Shown here: positions 8,521 to 18,351 of the stretch, piece by piece
Position numbering within the stretch: the first letter of the stretch is position 1
How the letters are laid out: each line of letters opens with the position of its first letter
Assembly (NCBI RefSeq): GCF_026966905.1
Contig: NZ_JAPUBN010000017.1
Span: forward strand, 55,358 to 119,357
From: Marinomonas phaeophyticola
Lineage (GTDB): Bacteria; Pseudomonadota; Gammaproteobacteria; Pseudomonadales; Marinomonadaceae
Direction of reading: 5' to 3'
Length of the DNA stretch: 64,000 bases
Program-made: the position numbers and the translations under genes
Notes under the pieces: generated by a model
Told to the model about the DNA's origin: nothing
The model's database searches: none
What the model saw: the letters and a program-made list of their open reading frames with translations, nothing else

Positions 8521-8536
8521 GTTTCCAATCGGAAAC
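8521..8536. promoter_or_regulatory. Operator-like palindrome upstream of glyA
   Basis: Identical in sequence and orientation to the site at 8325-8340, and 162 bp upstream of the glyA start. In the rest of this 399-bp divergent region (8299-8697) I see only AT-rich sequence, with no tandem glycine-riboswitch aptamer. Confidence 0.7.
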
Positions 8537-8697
8537 TTTTGTTTTACTATTTGTTCATTGCAGCACGGTTTAATAATGACTAGAACTAATTAGAAACTTG
8601 ATCTTTTTTCATTATTTAAAGTAAAGCAAGTGATATTATATACACGGCAATTTTGCACACTTGTGCGTACTTGAATAAATAGAGAGGAAATTTACGA

Positions 8698-9975
8698 ATG
8701 TCTAATACTGATATCTTTTTCAGCCAAGACTTATCCCAAAGCGATGCTGAGTTATTTTCGACTTTAGTAAAAGAAAATGAACGTCAAGAAACTGGTATTG
8801 AGCTAATCGCTTCTGAAAACATTGTTTCAAAAGCTGTCTTACAAGCTCAAGGCTCTGTATTAACAAACAAATACGCTGAAGGTTATCCTGAAAAACGTTA
8901 CTACGGCGGCTGTGAAGAAGTTGATGTTACAGAACAACTTGCCATTGACCGAGCAAAACAATTGTTTAATTGTGAATTCGTAAATGTTCAACCACACTCT
9001 GGAGCTCAAGCAAACGGCGCGGTCTTTTTAGCTCTATTACAACCTGGTGATACCATCCTAGGTATGTCTCTTTCTGCCGGTGGCCACTTAACTCATGGCG
9101 CGCCACCAGCTCAATCTGGCAAATGGTTTAATGCAGTTCAATATGGTGTATCAAAAGAAACATTGAATATCGATTATGATGCCGTTGAAGCACAAGCAAT
9201 CGAATGCAAGCCAAAGCTAATCATCGCTGGTGGTTCAGCCATTCCTCGCACAATTGATTTCAAACGCTTCCGTGAGATTGCCGATAAAGTTGGCGCTTAC
9301 CTAATGGTTGATATGGCTCACATTGCAGGCTTAGTTGCTACTGGCGTACACCCTTCACCACTTGAGCATGCTCATGTGGTTACCACTACTACTCACAAAA
9401 CACTACGTGGACCTCGTGGTGGCATGATCTTAACGAATGACTTAGATCTAGGTAAGAAAATCAATTCAGCGGTATTCCCTGGCTACCAAGGTGGCCCATT
9501 AATGCACGTTATTGCTGGTAAAGCAGTAGCATTTGGTGAAGCGCTCCGCCCTGAATTTACTGATTACATTAAGCAAGTCGTTAAAAACGCCCAAACTTTA
9601 GCCGCCGTTATGATTGAGCGTGGCTGTGATGTTGTTACTGGCGGTACAGATACACATTTAATGCTTGTTGACCTTCGTCCAAAAGGATTAAAAGGTAATG
9701 TTGTTGACCAAGCACTGGAACGTGCAGGCATTACTTGTAACAAAAATGGTATTCCATTCGATACTGAAAAACCAATGGTAACTTCTGGTATTCGCTTAGG
9801 AACACCAGCGGCCACAACTCGTGGATTCGGTGAAGAAGAATTCCGTCAAGTTGGTCACTTAATCAGTGACGTCTTGGACGGCTTGATCGAAAAACCAGAA
9901 GGTAACGCAGAAGTTGAAGCTCGTGTACGTAGCGAAGTTATGGACCTATGCAAACGTTTCCCACTTTACCGTTAA
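8698..9975 (+). CDS. glyA: Serine hydroxymethyltransferase GlyA
   Basis: This PLP enzyme interconverts serine and glycine, loading or unloading methylene-tetrahydrofolate. The 425-residue protein is of family length. The PLP lysine is K234 in [14 protein letters not shown], and motifs ASENIVS and [13 protein letters not shown] are intact. An AGAGGA ribosome-binding site lies before the ATG. It heads a glyA-gcvH-gcvP series, so it is likely the copy tied to glycine catabolism; whether a second glyA exists elsewhere cannot be seen. A strong stem-loop separates it from gcvH. Confidence 0.98.
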   Translation: MSNTDIFFSQDLSQSDAELFSTLVKENERQETGIELIASENIVSKAVLQAQGSVLTNKYAEGYPEKRYYGGCEEVDVTEQLAIDRAKQLFNCEFVNVQPHSGAQANGAVFLALLQPGDTILGMSLSAGGHLTHGAPPAQSGKWFNAVQYGVSKETLNIDYDAVEAQAIECKPKLIIAGGSAIPRTIDFKRFREIADKVGAYLMVDMAHIAGLVATGVHPSPLEHAHVVTTTTHKTLRGPRGGMILTNDLDLGKKINSAVFPGYQGGPLMHVIAGKAVAFGEALRPEFTDYIKQVVKNAQTLAAVMIERGCDVVTGGTDTHLMLVDLRPKGLKGNVVDQALERAGITCNKNGIPFDTEKPMVTSGIRLGTPAATTRGFGEEEFRQVGHLISDVLDGLIEKPEGNAEVEARVRSEVMDLCKRFPLYR

Positions 9976-9984
9976 ATAAAACAC

Positions 9985-10019
9985 TGCCTAGAGCGCTGTA
10001 CTCTACCGCTCTCTAGGCA
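9985..10019 (+). promoter_or_regulatory. Intercistronic stem-loop between glyA and gcvH
   Basis: tgcctagagcg pairs with the downstream cgctctctaggca around a short loop. No T tract follows, so RNA processing or partial attenuation is more likely than full termination. Confidence 0.55.
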
Positions 10020-10038
10020 CCTTGAATGAGGCTAAATT

Positions 10039-10422
10039 ATGAGCAATATCCCAGCAAACTTAAAATACGCTGAATCACATGAATGGGTTCTAGATAATGG
10101 TGACGGCACAGTAACTGTCGGCATTACAGATCACGCTCAAGAGCTATTAGGCGACGTTGTTTACGTTGAGCTTCCTGAAGTAGGCTCTGAAGTAAATGCT
10201 ACTGAACAATTCTCTCTTGTTGAGTCAGTAAAAGCCGCTTCTGACATTTATGCACCCGTGTCAGGTGAAGTTGTTGAAGTAAATGAAGCCCTTTCTGATG
10301 AACCAGAAATGATCAATGATGTCCCTTTTGAAGGTGCATGGATTGCCAAAATAAAATTAAGTGAAGTATCTGAATTAGACGGCCTATTAGATGCCGCTGG
10401 CTATGAAGCCATCATTGAATAA
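10039..10422 (+). CDS. gcvH: Glycine cleavage system H protein
   Basis: GcvH carries the lipoyl arm that shuttles the aminomethyl group from GcvP to GcvT and then to the dehydrogenase. The 127-residue protein has the lipoylation motif [13 protein letters not shown] with the modified lysine at K65, and the typical SHEWV start region. All usual elements are intact. It lies between glyA and gcvP, with a stable hairpin on each side. Confidence 0.97.
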   Translation: MSNIPANLKYAESHEWVLDNGDGTVTVGITDHAQELLGDVVYVELPEVGSEVNATEQFSLVESVKAASDIYAPVSGEVVEVNEALSDEPEMINDVPFEGAWIAKIKLSEVSELDGLLDAAGYEAIIE

Positions 10423-10474
10423 ATTTGAAGTCAGATGGTTTCTAGTTTGAACCCATCAACTTCTAGCGAGTATA

Positions 10475-10507
10475 AACCTTACTTAACGACTTCTGTTAAG
10501 TAAGGTT
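10475..10507 (+). terminator. Strong stem-loop between gcvH and gcvP
   Basis: A perfect 13-bp stem, aaccttacttaac/gttaagtaaggtt, with a 7-nt loop, followed by cttccccc and no T run. It may be an attenuator or processing site that lowers gcvP relative to gcvH, or a weak terminator. Confidence 0.6.
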
Positions 10508-10542
10508 CTTCCCCCATTTATATATAAAGGTGTTTAATTACC

Positions 10543-13419
10543 ATGACTTCGTGCATTCGTGATTTTCTTGGAACTGATGAGTTTATTGCTCGCCATATCG
10601 GCCCTGATGAGGCAGAAAAACAGTCTATGCTGAATACCATAGGCGCTGATAGCTTAGACGCTTTAATTGAGAAAACGATTCCTCAAGCAATACGTCAAAA
10701 CACATTAGATATGAGTCAACAGCCGGTAACAGAAAACGAAGCGCTGTCACAATTAAAAGCCATTGCGTCCAAGAACAAAATCGCGAAGTCATTTATTGGA
10801 CTGGGTTATCACGACACTTTAGTTCCCTCTCCTATTCTACGCAATTTGTTAGAAAATCCAGGTTGGTACACCTCCTACACACCTTATCAACCTGAGATAT
10901 CTCAAGGTCGATTAGAAGCCTTGCTAAATTTCCAACAGGTTATAATCGATTTAACAGGCATGGAAATTTCAAATGCCTCCTTGCTAGATGAAGCCACGGC
11001 GGCGGCTGAAGCCATGACCTTGATGGCTAGATCGAACAAAAAGAAATCTAACTTACTTTTTGTTGCAAATAATTGCCTTCCACAAACGATTGATGTCATC
11101 AAAACACGAGCTGAAATGCTTGAAATTGATTTTGTTGTCGACAGTCTTGAAAACATAGATAAGCACGATGTTTTTGGTGCCATCATTCAATATCCAGGTA
11201 CAGATGGTGTCATTCAAGATTTAACGCCAATTATTGCTAAATGCCATGAACAAAAAGCGCTAGTAAGTGTGGCGGTTGATCTTTTATCTCTTGTGTTATT
11301 AAAGTCACCTGGCGAAATGGGTGCGGATATTGTATTTGGCTCAAGCCAGCGTTTTGGTGTTCCAATGGGCTTTGGTGGTCCTCATGCGGCATTCTTAGCC
11401 ACTAAAGATGCGTTCAAACGTTCAATGCCTGGCCGCATTATCGGTGTATCCATTGATAGACACGGTAACAAAGCGTTACGTATGGCAATGCAAACACGCG
11501 AACAGCACATTCGCCGTGAAAAAGCGACGTCTAACATTTGTACCGCTCAAGCACTACTTGCAATGATGGCAGGATTCTATGCTATTTATCATGGTCCAAA
11601 AGGGTTAAAACGCATTGCAAATCGAGTTGCCAGCTTAACTCATTGCTTTGCAGAGGCCGCTAAGAAGAACGGCTTTACACTGAATAATTCTCACTTTGAT
11701 ACCTTGGTGATTGAAACCCGTGCAAACACTGACAAGGTTATGCAAGCTGGTGTCGATAAACTAATGAACTTCTATCGCATGTCAGATACAGAAGTGTCGA
11801 TTTCATTCAGTGAAACCACAGAAACAAAAGACCTTGTTGATCTAGCCAGTTGTTTTGGCTTCTCTCTTACCCAAGTAGAGGTTGAAAGCTTTACTGGTGG
11901 CGCTGGATTTGATGCTGAATTGTTGAGAAAAGACGACATACTGTCTCACCCCGTTTTCAATACACATCACAGCGAAACGGAACTAATGCGCTACATGCGC
12001 CACCTAGAAGTGAAAGATATCGCCTTAAATCAAAGTATGATTGCTTTAGGCTCTTGTACAATGAAACTGAACGCCGCATCTGAAATGCTGCCTGTTACTT
12101 GGCCTGAATTTGGTCGCATCCACCCATTCGCTCCTGAAAATCAAGTCACGGGTTATCAAGCATTATTGGATGACCTGGTTGCAATGCTGTCTAAGGCGAC
12201 TGGGTATGACACCATGTCATTACAACCTAACTCAGGCGCTCAAGGTGAGTATGCAGGTCTAATTGCTATTGATCGTTATCACAAATCACGTGGTGACCAT
12301 AACCGCAATATCTGCTTAATCCCAAGCTCTGCTCATGGTACTAACCCAGCATCCGCGGCACTTGCAGGAATGAAAGTCATTATTGTGAAATGCGATAGTG
12401 AAGGCAACATTGACATTGCTGACTTAGCAGCAAAAGCAGAAAAGCATGCCGATCAATTAAGCTGTATCATGGCAACCTACCCTTCAACACATGGTGTTTT
12501 CGAAGAAGCCATTCGTGAAGTATGCGACATTGTTCATAAGTTTGGCGGTCAAGTTTACATCGACGGAGCCAACCTAAATGCGGTGGTAGGTATTGCTCCT
12601 CCAGGATTGTTTGGCGGCGACGTTTCACACCTTAACCTACATAAAACATTCTGCATCCCTCATGGTGGTGGTGGTCCAGGTATGGGCCCTATCGGCGTCA
12701 AATCTCATTTAGCACCATTTTTACCTGGTCACTCTGTAAAATCAGTAGCGGCTCTCGATTTAGTCAGTGGCGTGCAAAATGGCGCGGTTTCTGCCGCTCC
12801 TTATGGTAGTGCCAGCATCCTAGTGATCACCTGGATGTACATGAAAATGATGGGAGACGAAGGATTAAAATCAGCCACCTTCCACGCTATATTGAACGCT
12901 AACTATGTTGCGAAACGATTAGAAAATCATTATCCAATTCTGTTCACGGGTGCTAACAATACCGTAGCTCACGAATGCATTATTGATATTCGTCCTTTAA
13001 AAGCGGAATCTGGCATTTCTGAAGAAGACATAGCGAAACGATTAATTGATTTTGGTTTCCATTCTCCAACCATGTCGTTCCCTGTTGCCGGAACCTTGAT
13101 GATAGAGCCGACAGAATCAGAAAATCAGGAAGAAATTGACCGCTTCTGTGATGCTATGATCCAAATACGCAAAGAAATCAGTAAAGTTCAAAATGGTGAA
13201 TGGACGCTTGAAGACAACCCTGTTGTACACGCGCCACATACAGCGGATAGCTTACTCGTTGACGAATGGCCTCACAGCTATACACGTAAAGAAGCGGCTT
13301 ACCCATTAAGCTGGATTACTGAGCGTAAATACTGGCCACCAGTTGCTCGTGTTGATAACGTTTATGGTGATCGTAACTTAATTTGTTCATGCCCTCCTAT
13401 TGAGAGCTATGAAGATTAA
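10543..13419 (+). CDS. gcvP: Glycine dehydrogenase (decarboxylating) GcvP
   Basis: GcvP decarboxylates glycine and passes the aminomethyl group to lipoyl-GcvH. At 958 residues it is the single-chain type, with fused N- and C-terminal halves. The N-terminal start [10 protein letters not shown] is typical. The PLP lysine is K701 in [21 protein letters not shown], shown here only as position and key residues. The frame is intact throughout, and the gene ends 21 bp before a strong terminator. It closes the glyA-gcvH-gcvP arm. Confidence 0.98.
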   Translation: MTSCIRDFLGTDEFIARHIGPDEAEKQSMLNTIGADSLDALIEKTIPQAIRQNTLDMSQQPVTENEALSQLKAIASKNKIAKSFIGLGYHDTLVPSPILRNLLENPGWYTSYTPYQPEISQGRLEALLNFQQVIIDLTGMEISNASLLDEATAAAEAMTLMARSNKKKSNLLFVANNCLPQTIDVIKTRAEMLEIDFVVDSLENIDKHDVFGAIIQYPGTDGVIQDLTPIIAKCHEQKALVSVAVDLLSLVLLKSPGEMGADIVFGSSQRFGVPMGFGGPHAAFLATKDAFKRSMPGRIIGVSIDRHGNKALRMAMQTREQHIRREKATSNICTAQALLAMMAGFYAIYHGPKGLKRIANRVASLTHCFAEAAKKNGFTLNNSHFDTLVIETRANTDKVMQAGVDKLMNFYRMSDTEVSISFSETTETKDLVDLASCFGFSLTQVEVESFTGGAGFDAELLRKDDILSHPVFNTHHSETELMRYMRHLEVKDIALNQSMIALGSCTMKLNAASEMLPVTWPEFGRIHPFAPENQVTGYQALLDDLVAMLSKATGYDTMSLQPNSGAQGEYAGLIAIDRYHKSRGDHNRNICLIPSSAHGTNPASAALAGMKVIIVKCDSEGNIDIADLAAKAEKHADQLSCIMATYPSTHGVFEEAIREVCDIVHKFGGQVYIDGANLNAVVGIAPPGLFGGDVSHLNLHKTFCIPHGGGGPGMGPIGVKSHLAPFLPGHSVKSVAALDLVSGVQNGAVSAAPYGSASILVITWMYMKMMGDEGLKSATFHAILNANYVAKRLENHYPILFTGANNTVAHECIIDIRPLKAESGISEEDIAKRLIDFGFHSPTMSFPVAGTLMIEPTESENQEEIDRFCDAMIQIRKEISKVQNGEWTLEDNPVVHAPHTADSLLVDEWPHSYTRKEAAYPLSWITERKYWPPVARVDNVYGDRNLICSCPPIESYED

Positions 13420-13440
13420 AACGTTGTAACTAAAACTAAA

Positions 13441-13465
13441 AACGAGCCAAATGGCTCGTTTTTTT
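13441..13465 (+). terminator. Rho-independent terminator of gcvP
   Basis: aacgagcca/tggctcgtt, a 9-bp stem with a very short loop, followed by a T run. Confidence 0.92.
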
Positions 13466-13544
13466 GTATTAGCTGAAACAACGCAATTATTTTCAGTGGA
13501 GATATCAGCTTATACCACAACAAAGTCTACCGAGTGAACATTGG

Positions 13545-14156
13545 TTAAATTAATTTTCTGCTTTGCATACCAGAAATTGCAGCTGTCTCGCATTGAGACT
13601 GTTCAAGCTCATTTTCAACCTGTTGCCACGTCCAATTTGATGGAATTGAATATGGTGCTACCTCTCCATCAAGCACACTCCAATCAATATTTCCTAGATA
13701 TGATGAAACAAAGCTGTTTCCCTCACGTCAGTATTTGGCGAGTTCATCGGAAGTAGCGGCAGCGAGGACAGATTGGCGGAAGCGTTTTAAGAAGGTTGGG
13801 GTTTTGTCGAGACATGCTAGTGCCACTTCGACTTTGGCTAATACTGAACCCAATTTATCAACAATGCGCATTTGTTCTTATATTGCAGGTGGTAAACGAA
13901 TTGGCGCAGAAGAAAATTTTGTTTTATTTATTATTACTACAGTGGTGGCTGAAGTTTCGTTTTCCATCCGCTGCCTAATTGTTCTTAAATAGTAAAATAA
14001 ATATTTCAACTGAACTGTATCATCTGGGACTATAGTATTGATTAGTTGCTGATGCTTTCTTCGTGATAGCAACTCACCCGAAGTTGCCAATACAAGTAAC
14101 TACAATTGATTTTTCTGGTATTGAGGGGAGACTTTTAGCACTTTTTACAGTAAGGC
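13545..14156 (-). pseudogene. Type I restriction specificity subunit (hsdS) remnant
   Basis: HsdS gives type I restriction-modification enzymes their DNA specificity. Read on the minus strand, this stretch contains an S-subunit series: SIVVTCIGNFG, then KHQQLINTIVPDDTVQLKYL after a one-base frame change, RLPPAI-stop-EQMRIVDKL, and TPTFLKRFRQSVLAAATSDEL followed by a second in-frame stop where a tryptophan (YWREG) is expected. After that come about 60 residues of the next target-recognition region (IPSNWTWQQVENE) before the frame ends. Both the N-terminal part and the second half are missing. With one frameshift and two nonsense codons it cannot make a working subunit. No hsdR or hsdM is nearby. 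It abuts the stop codon of the solute-binding gene in the same frame, suggesting a deletion or insertion junction. Confidence 0.82.
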
Positions 14157-14157
14157 A

Positions 14158-14892
14158 TTAATCCATATATGAATTCATAATTTCTTCATATCGCCCTGAA
14201 GATTTCAAAGTCAGCAGCCCGCGATCGAAAGCATCCGCATATTCCTGAGCCCTCTTAACTTTTTTAGAAAACAACACGTGCATATCACCTTCTTTAAGGG
14301 TCTTTGGATGCGTTGTAAAAAGAGCCGCCTGCTCTGGTGTAAATAATGAATGAATTATTTCATAGCCTACTAAAGCCCCCGCTGGATAGGCATCAATTCG
14401 GCCAGCCAACAGCATTCTAAAATTAAAGCTTTCCTCACTCACAACAAACACACGAATATCATTCTTTTCAAGGAGATTGACATTGTTATACCCAATAGTA
14501 CCACCAATTTGGTATTTCTTTAGATCTTCAAAAGTATTCCAATCAAACGCCTTTTTCTTTAGATAGAAGAAGACCTGATTCTCTCGAAACAACGCCTCTT
14601 TAGAGATGACAAAATTTTTATTTCTTTGATCTGTCTCATACCATGGGAAAGTCGCATCTGCATTACCAAACTTCACATTAGTGAAACTTCTTTTCCAGGG
14701 ATGGTATTCAAATAGTGTTTTATAACCTTGACTAGCAAAAGATTCTTCTACTAGTTTCTCAGCCAAACGATGCATTAGAATATTTTCTGATGTATAAGGT
14801 GGCCACTCTCCAATATGGAAGGTAATCGCTTTTTCAGCAAGGGCCAATGAAGAAAACCAACCCAACAATAGAAACAGTGCAACCTTTTGCAT
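14158..14892 (-). CDS. Periplasmic solute-binding protein, amino-acid type (SBP_bac_3-like)
   Basis: The 244-residue protein has an N-terminal signal peptide (cleavage likely after SLALA, about residue 19). The mature domain starts ITFHIGEWPPYTSEN, as in family 3 extracellular solute-binding proteins. Later blocks HPWKRSF, GNADATFPWYETDQR and LLAGRIDAYPAG resemble stand-alone members of this family rather than ABC transporter partners. No permease or ATPase gene is adjacent, so its function is unknown; a sensory or orphan binding role is possible. It has a good AAGGGAAGG ribosome-binding site and is divergent from the LysR gene. The hsdS remnant follows its stop codon directly. Confidence 0.8.
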   Translation of the reverse strand: MQKVALFLLLGWFSSLALAEKAITFHIGEWPPYTSENILMHRLAEKLVEESFASQGYKTLFEYHPWKRSFTNVKFGNADATFPWYETDQRNKNFVISKEALFRENQVFFYLKKKAFDWNTFEDLKKYQIGGTIGYNNVNLLEKNDIRVFVVSEESFNFRMLLAGRIDAYPAGALVGYEIIHSLFTPEQAALFTTHPKTLKEGDMHVLFSKKVKRAQEYADAFDRGLLTLKSSGRYEEIMNSYMD

Positions 14893-14938
14893 TCGCCCTT
14901 CCCTTTATACTGTTAGAATCAACAATTTATAGCACTAA

Positions 14939-14983
14939 CAAGATAACTTTGTGACATACTATATAGCATAGTTTGTTATCTTG
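14939..14983. promoter_or_regulatory. Inverted repeat in the divergent SBP/LysR promoter region
   Basis: caagataac (14939-14947) and gttatcttg (14975-14983) are perfect 9-bp arms 27 bp apart. It lies between two divergent genes, one coding for a LysR regulator, so it may be that regulator's binding region. This is an inference. Confidence 0.45.
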
Positions 14984-15082
14984 CATTTAAACAAGGTCCG
15001 CGTTGAGAGTAATTACAAAAACCTATTTACAGCTATACTCTCACAGACTAAACATAATCAAAACAATAGTTTAAGGCTAAAA

Positions 15083-16018
15083 ATGGATTTTGCAAAATTA
15101 TCCCGTGTTAACATTAACCTTTTGGTTACTTTGCAGGCACTCCTTAAAGAGCGAAGTGCTTCGATGGCCGCAGAACGATTAAATTTGAGCCAATCTAGTA
15201 TCAGTAAAAACCTATCTCAATTAAGGCATATTTTTAAAGATCCTCTTTTTCATCGAACGGCACATGGCTTAACGCCAACCGCATTCGCTCTCTCTATTGA
15301 GCCCAAACTGTCTACCGCCATCGAAGCTATTGAGTCTCTGTTTACACAAAATGACTTTCATTTATCTGAGTATAAAGGCGCGTTTCGATTATCCATGCAG
15401 GAAAGTGCTTTTGAATTTATTACTGCGAAGCTTTTAAATAATTTACTCACTCAGGCACCAGGAATTCGCCTAGATACTTGGTTCAAAGACACTTTAAGTC
15501 TAGAGCATCTAAATCAAGGGTTATTGGACTTTGTTATCCTGCCACATGATGTAGGACAGACACCGAATCTTGGTAATTATCTAAATAGCCATGAGCTCTA
15601 CAGAGATCACCTAGTATGCTTGGTGAAAGACAATCACCCTGTCCTAAAAGAAAAATGGGATCAAGAAAGCTACCTCAACTGCCGCCATATACACGTTAGA
15701 GACAATGAACTTGGAACACCAATATTCGATCAAACATTGGCCAGGAGAGGGTTAGAAAGAGACATTGCGGTACAAGTGCCCGATTTTCACTCTGCATCAA
15801 GCTTGTGTAGTCAATCAGACCTAGTCTTCACAACGTCATCAACTTGGGCGGCTTATAGTTGTAAAGTGCGACACTTGACCGAGCTATCTATGCCATTACC
15901 CAGTTCAGACGTTGTATATTCTCTTATTTGGCATCAGAGAAGCGAATCCGATAAGGCACATACTTGGTTGAAAGAGCAAATTATTTATGCCGCCACTAAT
16001 CTTGTAGCGACAGCATAA
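15083..16018 (+). CDS. LysR-family transcriptional regulator
   Basis: The 311-residue protein starts at the ATG at 15083 (MDFAKLSRVNINLL). An upstream TTG would add 34 residues with no family resemblance. The winged helix-turn-helix lies at about 5-65 (LVTLQALLKERSASMAAERLNLSQSSISKNLSQLR, in parts). The effector-binding domain follows and is of the NodD/LeuO-like sort, with LDFVILPHD. Its targets are not shown by the sequence; the divergent solute-binding gene and the nearby dioxygenase/epimerase pair are candidates. Confidence 0.9.
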   Translation: MDFAKLSRVNINLLVTLQALLKERSASMAAERLNLSQSSISKNLSQLRHIFKDPLFHRTAHGLTPTAFALSIEPKLSTAIEAIESLFTQNDFHLSEYKGAFRLSMQESAFEFITAKLLNNLLTQAPGIRLDTWFKDTLSLEHLNQGLLDFVILPHDVGQTPNLGNYLNSHELYRDHLVCLVKDNHPVLKEKWDQESYLNCRHIHVRDNELGTPIFDQTLARRGLERDIAVQVPDFHSASSLCSQSDLVFTTSSTWAAYSCKVRHLTELSMPLPSSDVVYSLIWHQRSESDKAHTWLKEQIIYAATNLVATA

Positions 16019-16052
16019 TAACACGCTTATTTTTTCAAGCATCTCTCTCATA

Positions 16053-16890
16053 TCATCCATTAAAACCGCGTAATGGCAATTCTACTGATTGTAGCCAATT
16101 CTCTTTTGCATAGTCTGTTGTACCATCAGTGACATGCAAGGTATACGCCTGACGAGATTTATCTGAGCGATTTGGGGCACTGTAGTGAGGCAGATAGCCA
16201 TGAAAGACCACTAAGCTTCCAGCTTTTACTTCCACCGGCGTACCGCTAACTTCTGTAGGCCAAGGCGTTTCGTCCAATGTCACCATAGTGGTAACATCAC
16301 CATCACGATTAAAACGCTCCCTAAGTGGCCCCTTATGCCCTTCGTCTTCAACCCATAAGCAGCCATTTTGCAAAGTCGCATCTTCCATTGCAAACCAATA
16401 GGTGACGACACTCTGAGGACTTGTGTAAAAGAAACTGGCATCTTGATGCCAATGCACTTCCCCCTATTTTGGGTTGCTTAAAAATGTACATGGACTGTCG
16501 TATCTGAGGCTGTGATAAGCCAATGGCTTGTGCAATTTCGCCTAATACAGGCAAATGACTAAAACGCTCAAAAATAGGATCTAGCTCATGTAAAGCATGA
16601 CCAATTTTATTGATACAAAGCGCTCGTTCTTGACTAAGTTCCCCCGCTTCATTAAACGCTTCCTCTTCAAAGAAGCAACGGATTTTTTCTGCAGAATCCA
16701 AAAAGAAATCATTACCCGTACGGTCATTATCTTTAGTCGTAAAAATATGATCTGTTGAACCTTCATCCCATTCACGAATGATTTTATCGGCTCTCGCTTT
16801 TACTTTTTCAATTTCTGTTGCATCAAACAGCTCATCTAAAACCAAATAGCCTAATTTATGATACTGCTGAACCTGTTCTTTCGTTAGCAT
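16053..16890 (-). pseudogene. Phytanoyl-CoA dioxygenase (PhyH) family protein, frameshifted
   Basis: PhyH-family enzymes are Fe(II)/2-oxoglutarate dioxygenases that hydroxylate small substrates. The N-terminal frame (MLTKEQVQQYHKLGYLVLDE onward, about 140 residues) ends its family match at FKQPKIGG. The match resumes one frame over at EVHWHQDASFFYTSPQS, which holds the iron-binding HxD. The later GSLVVFHGYLPHYSAPN holds the distal His and is followed by the 2OG-binding basic residues. The break lies in a run of five Cs on the plus strand (16460-16464). All catalytic residues survive on both sides, so a sequencing indel or a very recent mutation is likely. The gene is divergent from the TIM-barrel gene. 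Confidence 0.85.
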
Positions 16891-16988
16891 ATAAAACCCT
16901 TACTGATTGAAGTTATTTATCTAATTCACTTCAAACACTATAAAGAAAACAATCGATTTCCGATAATGAATATTTATAAAATATAATT

Positions 16989-17001
16989 TTCCAAATTGGA
17001 A
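16989..17001. promoter_or_regulatory. 13-bp palindrome between the PhyH gene and the TIM-barrel gene
   Basis: TTCCAAATTGGAA is perfectly symmetrical about its central base. It lies midway in the divergent intergenic region, where a shared operator would be expected. The regulator is unknown. Confidence 0.45.
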
Positions 17002-17081
17002 TATCTACTTGTATTCATGTAAAGCATACGTATCCTTGTGGCACTTTGTACCCACTTGAAACAAAAATTTTAGAGGACGAT

Positions 17082-17903
17082 ATGAAACTACATTTCCATA
17101 AATCTTTTTGGGAAACAGACTGCAGCAATGAAAAAAAGTTGGTCAGTCTTACTGAGCAAGTAAAATCAGAAGGCTATCAGGGCACTGAACTTTTTCTACC
17201 TTTCTATGGCATTTCTCCAGAGCAAACTCTCAAAGCACATGATCAAGTTAATTTAGCCATCATTACGGGCATAGGAACACAAGGCAATACACTAGAAGAG
17301 CATTTAGAAAGCATGAAGAGCCAACTAGAATATGCTCTTGAGTTCAATCCTGTACTGATAAATAGCCATACTGGAAGAGACATTTTTAGCCTGGAAGAAA
17401 ATTTGGCGCTTTACGATATGGCGTTGGAATTTGAAGCAAAACATGGCATCAAAGTGACTCATGAAACTCACCGTTTCCGACCAACCTTTAACACCTTAAC
17501 AACAGAACAGATTCTGAGAAGACGAGCCGAACTTAAGCTCAATTTAGATGTTAGCCATTGGATGGTTGTACATGAATCTGACCTAAGTGATCAAATGGTA
17601 AGAGTCAATGCGTTAGCAGAGAGCGTGCATCACATACATGCTCGTGTGGGTTACGAAGAAGGTCCGCAAGTGACCGATCCAAGCGATCCGATCTGGAAGA
17701 CTCATTTAGAAAATCACACTCGTATTTGGCAACAAGTTATCCAACAAGCCCAGCTTCGGAACCAAAAATCCTTTACCATTACACCTGAATTTGGTCCCTT
17801 CCCTTATGCCCATACCACCCCTATCACTCAGACCCATTTAACGGATATTTGGAAAGCGAATTCATATATGAAAGACTACCTGCAACAACATTTAGTGGTT
17901 TAG
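17082..17903 (+). CDS. Sugar phosphate isomerase/epimerase family protein (TIM barrel)
   Basis: The 273-residue protein belongs to the AP-endonuclease-2-like TIM-barrel superfamily (xylose isomerase-like), which often acts on sugars or inositols. Metal-binding blocks are visible: THETHRFRPTFN, LNLDVSHWMVVHESD, VHHIHARVGYEEGPQV and FTITPEFGPFPYA. The ATG at 17082 follows a GAGGA ribosome-binding site and is preferred to a start 12 codons upstream. The substrate is unknown. Its divergent PhyH neighbour suggests a small oxidative pathway; nothing in the sequence fixes which one. Confidence 0.85.
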   Translation: MKLHFHKSFWETDCSNEKKLVSLTEQVKSEGYQGTELFLPFYGISPEQTLKAHDQVNLAIITGIGTQGNTLEEHLESMKSQLEYALEFNPVLINSHTGRDIFSLEENLALYDMALEFEAKHGIKVTHETHRFRPTFNTLTTEQILRRRAELKLNLDVSHWMVVHESDLSDQMVRVNALAESVHHIHARVGYEEGPQVTDPSDPIWKTHLENHTRIWQQVIQQAQLRNQKSFTITPEFGPFPYAHTTPITQTHLTDIWKANSYMKDYLQQHLVV

Positions 17904-17922
17904 CTAGGAATAGATACATTAT

Positions 17923-17950
17923 AAAAAGCAATGAACACGCATTGCTTTTT
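17923..17950. terminator. Bidirectional terminator after the TIM-barrel gene
   Basis: aaaaagcaatg/cattgcttttt, an 11-bp stem with a 6-nt loop, serves the convergent genes on both sides. Confidence 0.9.
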
Positions 17951-17985
17951 ATACTTGATTTCACGACCAACAGAATGGTTTTTTA

Positions 17986-18297
17986 TTATCGATTCCCTGT
18001 ATTCACCATTTTCACTAATTCGTAGCCGCCATAAGCCACTAACAATAAATAAACCGCGGCTGAAAAATAATCCTGTACGGAAACAATGGGTAAAATCACA
18101 TTAATAATAGCCCCACTAATAAACAAGATCCATAACAGTAACGTGAGTTTAGTTACGACTAAAATCGACAACAGTATAAAAGGTACGCCTATTAGTAATA
18201 TAAAAAAATTACCAGTTACTACGCCATTAATTGTTGCAATGGTCATGGCGATAAACAAGACCCATTGATCTGGCTCTTTCAGTTCTAAACGGGACAT
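17986..18297 (-). CDS. Small integral membrane protein, unknown function
   Basis: A protein of about 103 residues with three hydrophobic segments (roughly WVLFIAMTIATING, FFILLIGVPFILLSILVV and LLLWILFISGAIINVIL) and a short polar C-terminus. The ATG at 18297 (MSRLELKEPDQW) follows a GGAG sequence and is preferred to a TTG seven codons upstream. No known family is recognised. It is a likely inner-membrane protein lying 54 bp downstream of the DUF3047 gene on the same strand. Confidence 0.65.
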   Translation of the reverse strand: MSRLELKEPDQWVLFIAMTIATINGVVTGNFFILLIGVPFILLSILVVTKLTLLLWILFISGAIINVILPIVSVQDYFSAAVYLLLVAYGGYELVKMVNTGNR

Positions 18298-18351
18298 TAC
18301 TTCATCACTCCAACTCAAATTATCAGTGCATAAATGATTCTTAAGGCCATA

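Noticed and set aside
8341..8697. Glycine riboswitch upstream of glyA
   Set aside because: A tandem aptamer with its conserved core was looked for by eye on both strands and not seen.
13541..13992. Plus-strand ORFs in the hsdS relic region
   Set aside because: The minus-strand reading gives HsdS motifs; the plus-strand frames have no recognisable content and poor start signals.
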